DNA from: Clostridia bacterium
GTDB lineage: Bacteria; Bacillota; Clostridia; Christensenellales; CAG-138
Assembly: GCA_017428025.1 (NCBI GenBank)
Contig: JAFRRO010000085.1
Location: 1-32,710 of the forward strand
DNA length: 32,710 bases
Direction: 5' to 3'
The notes below the pieces were generated by a model, which saw only the letters and a program-made list of their open reading frames with translations, had not been told where the DNA came from and did not search any database. The translations under genes and the position numbers were made by a program. How positions within the stretch are numbered: the first letter of the stretch is position 1; each line of letters opens with the position of its first letter. Of the stretch, positions 21,566 to 28,305 are shown piece after piece.

Positions 21566-22255
21566 TCAGAACTTCAGTGCGTTGAACTTGACGCCCGGGC
21601 CCATCGTGGAGGAAACCACGACGCTGCGGAGGTACGTGCCCTTCGCCGCTGCCGGCTTCGCCTTGACGATCGCGTCCATCAGGGTGTTGAGGTTCTCTTC
21701 GAGCTTGTCAACGCCGAAGGACTTCTTGCCGATCGGGCAGTGGATGATGTTGGTCTTGTCGACGCGGTATTCAACCTTACCGGCTTTGATGTCGTGAACC
21801 GCCTTGGTGACGTCCATGGTGACGGTACCGCTCTTGGGGTTCGGCATCAAGCCCTTCGGGCCGAGGACGCGGCCGATGCGGCCGACAACGCCCATCATGT
21901 CCGGCGTCGCAACGCAGACGTCAAATCCGAACCAGTTCTCGGTCTGGATCTTCTTGACCATATCTTCGTCGCCGACGAAGTCTGCGCCTGCTTCGAGCGC
22001 TTCGCGCGCCTTATCGGCCTTTGCGAAAACGAGGACGCGGACGGTCTTGCCCGTGCCGTGCGGCAGAACGATCGCGCCGCGGACCTGCTGGTCTGCGTGA
22101 CGGGAGTCGACGCCCAGACGGACGGAAACCTCGATGGTCTCATCAAACTTGCACTTCGCCGTCTCGAGCACCGCTTCGAGGCCCTCGCGGACGTCGTACT
22201 GCTTGGTGTTGTCGATCAGCTTCTTGCTCTCGATATAATTCTTACCGTGCTTCAT
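21566..22255 (-). CDS. rplA: 50S ribosomal protein L1
   Basis: L1 binds 23S rRNA at the mobile L1 stalk and often represses its own operon. The 229-residue protein has the usual blocks [29 protein letters not shown] and the C-terminal [11 protein letters not shown]. The start [10 protein letters not shown] at 22255 follows GAGGAGG; a longer in-frame reading upstream overlaps rplK and is rejected. It is 13 bases after rplK and is the last gene before the terminator. The usual partners rplJ and rplL are missing downstream. Confidence 0.97.
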   Translation of the reverse strand: MKHGKNYIESKKLIDNTKQYDVREGLEAVLETAKCKFDETIEVSVRLGVDSRHADQQVRGAIVLPHGTGKTVRVLVFAKADKAREALEAGADFVGDEDMVKKIQTENWFGFDVCVATPDMMGVVGRIGRVLGPKGLMPNPKSGTVTMDVTKAVHDIKAGKVEYRVDKTNIIHCPIGKKSFGVDKLEENLNTLMDAIVKAKPAAAKGTYLRSVVVSSTMGPGVKFNALKF

Positions 22256-22268
22256 CGTTCGTTCCTCC

Positions 22269-22694
22269 TCAGTCTTCCACGACAACGCCCATGGAGCGAG
22301 CCGTACCCGCGACCATGCTCATTGCGGTCTCAACGGAAGATGCGTTCAGGTCGGGCATCTTGAGCTCCGCAATCTCGCGGACCTGTGCCTTGGTGATCTT
22401 CGCGACCTTCGTCTTGTTGGGAACGCCGGACGCCTTTTCGAGGTTGCAGGCCTTCTTGATGAGGACCGCCGCCGGAGGCGTCTTGGTGATGAACGAGAAG
22501 CTGTGATCCGCGTAAACCGTGATCACGACGGGGATGATGAGGCCCGCCTGCTTGTTCGTACGTTCATTGAACTCTTTGCAGAAGCCCATGATGTTGACGC
22601 CGTGCTGGCCCAGTGCGGGACCGACCGGCGGTGCCGGCGTTGCCTTACCGGCGGGGATCTGCAGCTTCACATAACCTGTGATCTTTTTTGCCAT
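22269..22694 (-). CDS. rplK: 50S ribosomal protein L11
   Basis: L11 forms the base of the GTPase-associated stalk. The 141-residue product has the conserved proline-rich start [20 protein letters not shown] and the C-terminal rRNA-binding part including [12 protein letters not shown]. The length is standard. AGGAGA precedes ATG 22694. It is separated from nusG by about 300 bases of strongly structured sequence, unlike the compact spacing elsewhere in this operon, and then runs directly into rplA. Confidence 0.98.
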   Translation of the reverse strand: MAKKITGYVKLQIPAGKATPAPPVGPALGQHGVNIMGFCKEFNERTNKQAGLIIPVVITVYADHSFSFITKTPPAAVLIKKACNLEKASGVPNKTKVAKITKAQVREIAELKMPDLNASSVETAMSMVAGTARSMGVVVED

Positions 22695-22723
22695 TGCTGT
22701 TTCTCCTATCTTTTTTCATATAG

Positions 22724-22890
22724 TTGTGGTACGGGGTGCCTCCCCTCCCACAAAACGCTTCGCGTTCAGTCTGTCAAAAAGCTCTGCTTTTCAACAGACT
22801 GGTTTTTCAGCTTCCGCCTAAAACACAAGTGTTTTCGGGCGGCGGAAGCTGCAAGGTGTCAAATTCACCGCGCATGTCGCTGAATTTGAC
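22724..22890 (-). ncRNA. Five-hairpin structured spacer between nusG and rplK
   Basis: Within the 302-base nusG-rplK gap, five perfect or near-perfect inverted repeats lie in a row: GTCAAATTCA/TGAATTTGAC (22858-22890), CAGCTTCCGCC/GGCGGAAGCTG with an inner AAAACAC/GTGTTTT (22808-22851), CAGTCTGT/ACAGACTG with an inner AAAAGC/GCTTTT (22767-22801), AACGC/GCGTT (22754-22766) and TTGTGG/CCACAA with an inner GGGG/CCCC (22724-22753). The rplK ribosome site lies just after the last one. It may be a regulatory leader, a processing region or inserted palindromic repeats. The rest of the gap (22891-22996) shows no clear feature. Confidence 0.6.
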
Positions 22891-22996
22891 GGATCTTGAC
22901 CGTCCGTTTTCTCTCCGCTGCCCGCGTTCATACCGTCCGCGCAGCAAGCATTGAATCAAACAAAGAATATCAACAAACCGAATGCGATTCGTTTTT

Positions 22997-23581
22997 TCAG
23001 ATTTTCTGTACCTGGAAGAAATCCAGTTCGACCGGGGTTTCTCTGCCGAACATCGAAACGGACAGCTTGACCTTCTGACGCTCCGGATCGATCTTGTCGA
23101 CGCGGCCGAGGAAGTTTTCAAGCGGACCGGATACGACGCGTACCGTCTCGCCGACTTCGATATTGAGCACGATCGGGATGCGTTCGACGCCCATCGAAAC
23201 GACCTCTTCGTCCTTCAGGGGCACCGGCTTGCTTCCCGGACCGACAAAGCCCGTGACGCCGCGGGTGTTGCGAATGACGTACCACGCGCGCGGGTTCATG
23301 ACGAGCTCGCGCGAGACGCCGCCGCCGCGCTCCTCGGGACGTTCCTTCTCGACGACGTCCACGTTCATTTTGACCATGACGTAGCCGGGATAGACCTTTC
23401 GGGTGACAGATTTGCGTTTTCCGTTCGGCAGGATTTCGATGGTTTCCTCCGTCGGGTACATGACGTCCAGAATGATATCCGAAAGTCCTGCGTTCTCGAC
23501 GGCCTTGATGAGGTCCTCTTTGACCTTATTTTCATACCCGGAATAGGTATGAACCACATACCATTTCGTTTCCTGACTCAT
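22997..23581 (-). CDS. nusG: Transcription elongation and termination factor NusG
   Basis: NusG binds RNA polymerase and couples it to Rho or ribosomes. The 194-residue product has the NGN domain from WYVVHTYSGYENKV onwards, the RNTRGVTGFVGPG block and the C-terminal KOW motif VGETVRVVSGPLENFLGRV. Compared with the common 175 or so residues it carries a short charged insert near 76-94 (VEKERPEERGGGVSREL), seen in the NGN domain before the usual P-R-A-W-Y. It starts 5 bases after secE. Confidence 0.97.
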   Translation of the reverse strand: MSQETKWYVVHTYSGYENKVKEDLIKAVENAGLSDIILDVMYPTEETIEILPNGKRKSVTRKVYPGYVMVKMNVDVVEKERPEERGGGVSRELVMNPRAWYVIRNTRGVTGFVGPGSKPVPLKDEEVVSMGVERIPIVLNIEVGETVRVVSGPLENFLGRVDKIDPERQKVKLSVSMFGRETPVELDFFQVQKI

Positions 23582-23586
23582 GGGCG

Positions 23587-24279
23587 TTATCCGTTGATCA
23601 CAAAGGAATCGCCGACAACCAGTTCGCCGGTGGGTTCATCGCTCGTGGTCGTCGCGGTTTCGGGAGTGTGGTTCAGCGCAGCCTTCACCGGCGTGTAGAA
23701 GATCAGGTCGAGGACGTAGATCAGCAGCGCAAACGCCAGAACGAACACCAGAACGACAGCCGTCGCCTTGACGAGTTCCTTCCAGGAGAGCCACGTGAGC
23801 TTCTTGACCTCGCCGGTCATCTCCTTGAGATAGACCTGCCAGCGGGACTTCATCGCGATAATCGCAAGGACGATGATCGCCAGCGTGAGCAGAGCGAAGA
23901 TCAGCGCAAACAGATGCGTGCCGATGTTGACCGCGAAGAAGATCAGCGGATACAGCGCGAAGATGATCGCCGCGATGCAGAACGCCTGGAACTTGCGATA
24001 GTCGTTCTTTACGAGCTGGAAGATCGCGCCCGCAACCAGAAGACCGGAGCCGATTGCCAGCAGCACGTACGCAACGGTCTGTCCGCCGTGGTTGGGATCG
24101 ACCGCCGCAGCGTCCGTTTCCGTCGCCGCCGCGTCAAACAGCTTCAGCAGCTTGGAACCGGTGAACATGTCGAACATAGAAGCCGCAAATGCGACGATGC
24201 CGACGACCAGCAGCAGAATCGTCACAAGACGGAGCGTCTTGACTGCTTTCTGCGCTTTCATATCCTGTACATTAGCCAT
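23587..24279 (-). CDS. secE: Enlarged SecE-domain protein translocase subunit
   Basis: SecE is the essential clamp subunit of the SecYEG channel. The SecE domain is at about 148-196: YLKEMTGEVKKLTWLSWKEL followed by one membrane helix. Here the protein is 230 residues, while Gram-positive SecE is commonly around 60-70. The extra N-terminal part holds four more predicted membrane segments (about 17-36, 67-89, 97-117 and 122-143). A hydrophilic tail (197-230) follows the SecE helix. Its position between rpmG and nusG confirms identity. AGGAG precedes ATG 24279. The role of the added helices is unknown. Confidence 0.88.
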   Translation of the reverse strand: MANVQDMKAQKAVKTLRLVTILLLVVGIVAFAASMFDMFTGSKLLKLFDAAATETDAAAVDPNHGGQTVAYVLLAIGSGLLVAGAIFQLVKNDYRKFQAFCIAAIIFALYPLIFFAVNIGTHLFALIFALLTLAIIVLAIIAMKSRWQVYLKEMTGEVKKLTWLSWKELVKATAVVLVFVLAFALLIYVLDLIFYTPVKAALNHTPETATTTSDEPTGELVVGDSFVING

Positions 24280-24291
24280 GGTAAACTCCTA

Positions 24292-24441
24292 TTACTTGGA
24301 TTCTCTGTGCAGGGTGTGCTTACGGCAGAAACGGCAGTACTTGTTGAACTCGAGACGATCGGGATCGTTCTTTTTGTTCTTGAAGGTATTGTAATTTCTC
24401 TGCTTGCATTCGGTGCAGGCCAGGGTGATTTTAACGCGCAT
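24292..24441 (-). CDS. rpmG: 50S ribosomal protein L33 (zinc-type)
   Basis: This 49-residue protein has the sequence order [32 protein letters not shown] and [15 protein letters not shown]. Two CxxC pairs (C9/C12 and C36/C39) mark the zinc-binding form. GGAGGAG precedes ATG 24441. It is the first gene of the rpmG-secE-nusG-rplK-rplA operon, as usual for Firmicutes. Its stop lies 12 bases before secE. Confidence 0.97.
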   Translation of the reverse strand: MRVKITLACTECKQRNYNTFKNKKNDPDRLEFNKYCRFCRKHTLHRESK

Positions 24442-24469
24442 TGTATGCTCCTCCTAAATTAGTTCCATC

Positions 24470-24492
24470 AAAAACGAGCCCCCAACGGGGGC
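24470..24492 (-). promoter_or_regulatory. Hairpin at the 5' end of the rpmG operon mRNA
   Basis: GCCCCC (24492-24487), GTT, GGGGGC (24483-24478), then three bases and five T. It starts only about 3 bases after the predicted transcription start, so it would cap the message. It could be an attenuator or a stabilising hairpin. Confidence 0.6.
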
Positions 24493-24501
24493 ACCTTGAA
24501 T

Positions 24502-24530
24502 AAGTTACCACAACGGCTGCCGTTTGTCAA
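24502..24530 (-). promoter_or_regulatory. Promoter of rpmG-secE-nusG-rplK-rplA
   Basis: On the minus strand TTGACA (24530-24525), a 17-base spacer and TAACTT (24507-24502) with TG one base before it (extended -10). The spacer contains the palindrome ACGGC-T-GCCGT (24512-24522). An 8-bp inverted repeat, GCCGTTTG (24519-24526) and CAAACGGC (24544-24551), embraces the -35 box. T-rich tracts upstream may act as an UP element. Confidence 0.75.
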
Positions 24531-24646
24531 CGAAAAAGTTTGGCAAACGGCAAGTTTTTTTGCATTTTTTGACCAAATCTGCGCGTTCGCGCCGCGAGGT
24601 ATCCGCTTTTTGCCGCAGCGGCGGACGCCCCGTCCGGAAAACGACC

Positions 24647-24675
24647 GGAACCTGCGCCGTTTGAACGCAGGTTCC
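24647..24675 (-). terminator. Probable terminator of the opp-DUF3899 transcript
   Basis: A perfect 10-bp stem GGAACCTGCG/CGCAGGTTCC (24675-24647 on the minus strand) lies 13 bases after the DUF3899 stop. The following T-run is weak (GGTCGTTTTCC), so termination may be incomplete. Confidence 0.6.
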
Positions 24676-24688
24676 GTGGGATTGTTGC

Positions 24689-25123
24689 TTATGAAACCAT
24701 TCCGAAGACGACCGTCAGCAGGATTGCGACGAACAGGAATCCGGCACCGACATAGATCAGATGCCATGCGATCTTGCGCTTTGCCTTGACCTTTTGCTTG
24801 TAGTCGTAATAGGTCTTGGCTTCGGGCTCCCCGTTTGCGTCAACCGTGCGCCTGCCGAACAGCGTCATGCGCATGGCGTGGAAGCTGTAGCCCAGTCCGT
24901 CGAACGTTCCGTCCTTCCTGAGCCAGGACAGCAGCCCGGTGCCCAGTTCGAGCACGCCGGCAAGCAGGAACGCATCGCTCAGGATCCGAATGATCTGGGC
25001 GGTGTCCGTCTGCTCGAAGATCTTTCTAAGCAGACAGACGACGATGCAGATCAACAGTCCGAAAACAACCGCGCCGAGGTACTTCAGCCACGGATAATCA
25101 TCCGTTTGTCTTAGTCTTCGCAT
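24689..25123 (-). CDS. DUF3899 family membrane protein
   Basis: This 144-residue protein has hydrophobic segments at about 14-33, 45-66 and 119-142. The blocks RILSDAFLLAGVLELGTGLLSWL, KDGTFDGLGYSFHAM and TYYDYKQKVKAKRK match the DUF3899 pattern. Function is unknown. The start at 25123 overlaps the end of oppF by 26 bases with no ribosome site of its own, so translation is probably coupled to oppF. A role in peptide transport is suggested only by position. Confidence 0.78.
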   Translation of the reverse strand: MRRLRQTDDYPWLKYLGAVVFGLLICIVVCLLRKIFEQTDTAQIIRILSDAFLLAGVLELGTGLLSWLRKDGTFDGLGYSFHAMRMTLFGRRTVDANGEPEAKTYYDYKQKVKAKRKIAWHLIYVGAGFLFVAILLTVVFGMVS

Positions 25124-26210
25124 CGATTTCGGCGATTTCCTGACGATACTTTTCGCACTCTGCCGTGTTGCACAGGACGAAGTGGTTCGGAATGACTTCC
25201 TTGAACTCCGGTCCCTCTTCCGAATAGTCGTGCGTCAGCGAAGGTACGTAGGTGATACGCTTGCGGCGCTTCTCGTAGTTCGGATCGGGCAGCGGGATCG
25301 CGGAAAGCAGCGATCTGGTGTACGGATGCAGCGGATGCGCGAACAGCTCGTCGGAATCCGCAAGCTCGACCATCTTGCCGAAGTACATAACGCCGATGCG
25401 GTCGGAGAAGTACTTGACGACGGAGAGGTCGTGCGCGATGAACATGATCGTCAGACCCATTTCGTCGCGCAGATCGTTCATCAGGTTGATGACCTGCGCC
25501 TGAATCGAAACGTCCAGTGCGCTGATCGGTTCGTCCGCGATGATCAGATCGGGCTGCAGAACGATGGCACGCGCGATGCCGATACGCTGTCTCTGACCGC
25601 CGGAAAATTCGTGCGGATAACGCTCTGCGTGCTCCGGTACGAGACCGACCTTTTCGAGAACCTCCGCCACGCGGTCGTCGATGAACCGCTTGTCGCGGAT
25701 GCCGCGGATCTTGAGACCTTCCGCGATGATCTCGCGGACCGTCATACGCGGATCCAGAGAACCGACGGGATCCTGGAAGATCATCTGGATCTTGGTCATC
25801 AGGTTGTGATGGATTTCCTTATCCTTCTTGAGCTCCGCCATCCGCTTGGTATCGCCGGCGGCTTTTGCTTCCGCAAAGCTCTTTTTCCAGCGTTTCAGCG
25901 CGCCGACGCCCATGCCGATGCGCTTGCCGCGGAAGAACACGTCGCCGTCCGTGATCTCATAGAGACCGATGATCGAACGGCCGGTCGTGGTTTTGCCGCA
26001 GCCGGACTCGCCGACCAGACCGAAAACCTCGCCCTTTTTGATGGTAAAGCTGACGTCGTCGACCGCTTTCGTGTACTTGAAGTACTGCTTCAGATGCTCA
26101 ACGCGAAGAATCGGTTCCTTTTCCGGATCGAACTCGGGCGTGTAGTTATCCACGCGAAGCATGGTATCCAGCTTGTTGTCCTTCGCTCTCGTCGATACGT
26201 TTTCACTCAT
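25098..26210 (-). CDS. oppF: Peptide ABC transporter ATPase OppF
   Basis: This is the second nucleotide-binding subunit of the oligopeptide importer, 370 residues. Walker A GESGCGKT is at 67-74, Q-loop Q146 in IFQDP, signature FSGGQRQR at 202-209, Walker B LIIADEP at 222-228 and H-loop H260. Between Walker A and the Q-loop a charged helical insert of about 35 residues (roughly 99-137) replaces a short loop. The C-terminal cysteine motif is not in its usual form; only VLCNTAEC remains. ATG 26210 is chosen over GTG 26219 because GGAGG is spaced 8 bases from the ATG. It overlaps oppD by 8 bases. Confidence 0.93.
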   Translation of the reverse strand: MSENVSTRAKDNKLDTMLRVDNYTPEFDPEKEPILRVEHLKQYFKYTKAVDDVSFTIKKGEVFGLVGESGCGKTTTGRSIIGLYEITDGDVFFRGKRIGMGVGALKRWKKSFAEAKAAGDTKRMAELKKDKEIHHNLMTKIQMIFQDPVGSLDPRMTVREIIAEGLKIRGIRDKRFIDDRVAEVLEKVGLVPEHAERYPHEFSGGQRQRIGIARAIVLQPDLIIADEPISALDVSIQAQVINLMNDLRDEMGLTIMFIAHDLSVVKYFSDRIGVMYFGKMVELADSDELFAHPLHPYTRSLLSAIPLPDPNYEKRRKRITYVPSLTHDYSEEGPEFKEVIPNHFVLCNTAECEKYRQEIAEIDAKTKTNG

Positions 26211-28305
26211 TGGATTCACCTCCGCTCTCTTGGTTGAGCTTCATCATGCGCTCGATACGATCGGTAACGATCTTCGGCGGCTCCACCTTCGGTGCGTTCG
26301 GATGCAGCAGCCACGTTGCGGCATAATGCGTATCCGTGATCTTGAACATCGGCGGCTGCTCCTCGAAGTCGATCTGCATCGCGTACTTGTTGCGCTCTGC
26401 AAATGCGTCGCCCTTCGGCGGGAAGATCATGTTCGGCGGGGTGCCCGGGATCGCATCCAGCTTTTCCTTGGTGTCAAGGTCCGGCATGGAGGAAAGCAGC
26501 GCCCAGGTGTACGGATGACGCGGATCATAGAAGACGTCGTCCGCCGTGCCGTATTCGACGATCTTGCCGGCATACATGACAGCGATCTTATCCGCCATAT
26601 TCGCAACGACGCCGAGGTCGTGCGTGATGAAGATAATGGAAAGCTGACGTTCTGCCTTCAGTTTGTTGATGAGTTCGAGGATCTGTGCCTGAATCGTCAC
26701 GTCCAGAGCGGTCGTCGGTTCGTCGCAGATCAGGATGTCCGGGTTCGCGGCGAGCGCGATTGCGATAACGATACGCTGACGCATACCGCCGGAGAACTCG
26801 AACGGGTACTGACGGAAGCGCTCGCGCGCCTGTGCAATACCGACTTCCTCCATCAGCTCGATGGCGCGGATCTGCGCCTTGCGCTTCGTGACCTTGAAGA
26901 CGCGCTTGGAGGACTCGTTGCAGAGGAACTGCACCATTTCCTTGGAGAGATCGTCGTAGTTCAGCTGTTCGGCGGATTCAAGCTGCTTCTGGAAGGAATC
27001 GCGCGCATGCGTCATGATCAGGCGGATATTGTTCTGATAGAGATCAATATCCATTCTGTCCTTGAACATCCGGTCTTTCTTGCCGGGATGCTTCAGCTTC
27101 TCAACCCGCAGCGCCTGACCGTAGGTGTTGACCGCGGCGGTGATGCTGGACTTGAAGGTGTAGGCGATACTGTCCTTGTTGATTGCAAGCTTGTCGAGCG
27201 CACGCTCGATTTCGGCGGAGCACTTCTTGCTCTCCTGCTTTGCAACCTTGAGATCGATACGGCCTTCGCCGCTCATCTTTTCCAGCGCGCCGTTGAGGCT
27301 CTCCACGATGTCGTCCTTCTGCTCGAACGACTTCTTGTTGGAGTTCTCCATGCCCGCCGCGACGTCCTTACGGAAGCTGTCGAGGAAACGCTCGTTGAAG
27401 ATCTTCTGCATTTCGTCGTTCAGCGCGGCATTGTCGTCGTGATACGCCGGCATGGCGTTGTTCATGCGGCAGAACGCCATCGCATAGAAGTCGGGCTCCG
27501 GCTTTGCGAGAGCTTCCTTCAGAACGCTCTGCATCTGCTTCAGGATATCGTCCGTCTTCTTATGCTTGCCCGTCGAGACGTATTCCGGAATCTCGCTGCT
27601 GAACCGATCCATTAGCGCGGGCAGCTCGCTCTTCGATTTGTCGATGAGGTACGGGTTGTAAACGTTGGCTGCGTCGTTTTTGATCAGCTTCATTTCTTTC
27701 GCGACCTTCTTCGGCTCCTTGTCGATGGAGTCGATGAGGACCGCTTCGATGTTCTTGATCATGGACTCGACGCGCTCGTGCGAATAGTTGTAGTCGCTCT
27801 CGAGCTTGCTGCCTTCCGCCATGACCTTGTCGAACACGCCGAACTTGGCGTCGACGTCCGTTACTCCCGCTTCCTTCATTTCGGCACGGAGCAGCTTGGT
27901 CTTCGCGTTGTAGACGCGCTTGGCTTCACGCTGGTTCGCCTTGCCGTTGAGGATCATTGCCTCGGTCAGCTGCTTGCCGATACGCACGATCGGGTTCAAG
28001 CTGGAAAGCGGATCCTGGAAGATCATGGAGATACGGTTGCCGCGGATCTTGTGGAAATCCTCTTCGTTGATCTTCATGAGGTCCTGGCCGTCGTAGATGA
28101 TCTCGCCGCCTTCGGGGATCGCGTTCTTTGCGAGGATGCCCATGATGGCTCTCGCGGTAACGGATTTGCCGGAACCGGACTCGCCGACGATGGCAAGGGT
28201 TTCGCCCTTTTCGAGGTCAAACGAAATGTCTCTGACCGCCTTGACGGTGCCGTTGTTGGTACGGAAAGAGATGATCAAGTCTTTTACTTCGAGTTTCTTA
28301 GCCAT
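26203..28305 (-). CDS. oppD: Peptide ABC transporter ATPase OppD with large internal insertion
   Basis: This is the first ATPase subunit of the importer. It is 700 residues, about twice the usual 330-360. Walker A GESGSGKS is at 41-48 and the Q-loop Q97 in IFQDPLSSLNP. The signature FSGGMRQR appears only at 504-511. Walker B is at 524-530 (ILICDEP) and the H-loop at H562. Residues about 130-472 are an insertion, predicted helical, charged and lysine-rich, without a recognised domain. In the C-terminal oligo_HPY region the four cysteines normally found there are D633, N639, D646 and T664. All ATPase motifs are intact, so it should be active. It starts 1 base inside the oppC stop. Confidence 0.92.
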   Translation of the reverse strand: MAKKLEVKDLIISFRTNNGTVKAVRDISFDLEKGETLAIVGESGSGKSVTARAIMGILAKNAIPEGGEIIYDGQDLMKINEEDFHKIRGNRISMIFQDPLSSLNPIVRIGKQLTEAMILNGKANQREAKRVYNAKTKLLRAEMKEAGVTDVDAKFGVFDKVMAEGSKLESDYNYSHERVESMIKNIEAVLIDSIDKEPKKVAKEMKLIKNDAANVYNPYLIDKSKSELPALMDRFSSEIPEYVSTGKHKKTDDILKQMQSVLKEALAKPEPDFYAMAFCRMNNAMPAYHDDNAALNDEMQKIFNERFLDSFRKDVAAGMENSNKKSFEQKDDIVESLNGALEKMSGEGRIDLKVAKQESKKCSAEIERALDKLAINKDSIAYTFKSSITAAVNTYGQALRVEKLKHPGKKDRMFKDRMDIDLYQNNIRLIMTHARDSFQKQLESAEQLNYDDLSKEMVQFLCNESSKRVFKVTKRKAQIRAIELMEEVGIAQARERFRQYPFEFSGGMRQRIVIAIALAANPDILICDEPTTALDVTIQAQILELINKLKAERQLSIIFITHDLGVVANMADKIAVMYAGKIVEYGTADDVFYDPRHPYTWALLSSMPDLDTKEKLDAIPGTPPNMIFPPKGDAFAERNKYAMQIDFEEQPPMFKITDTHYAATWLLHPNAPKVEPPKIVTDRIERMMKLNQESGGESNE

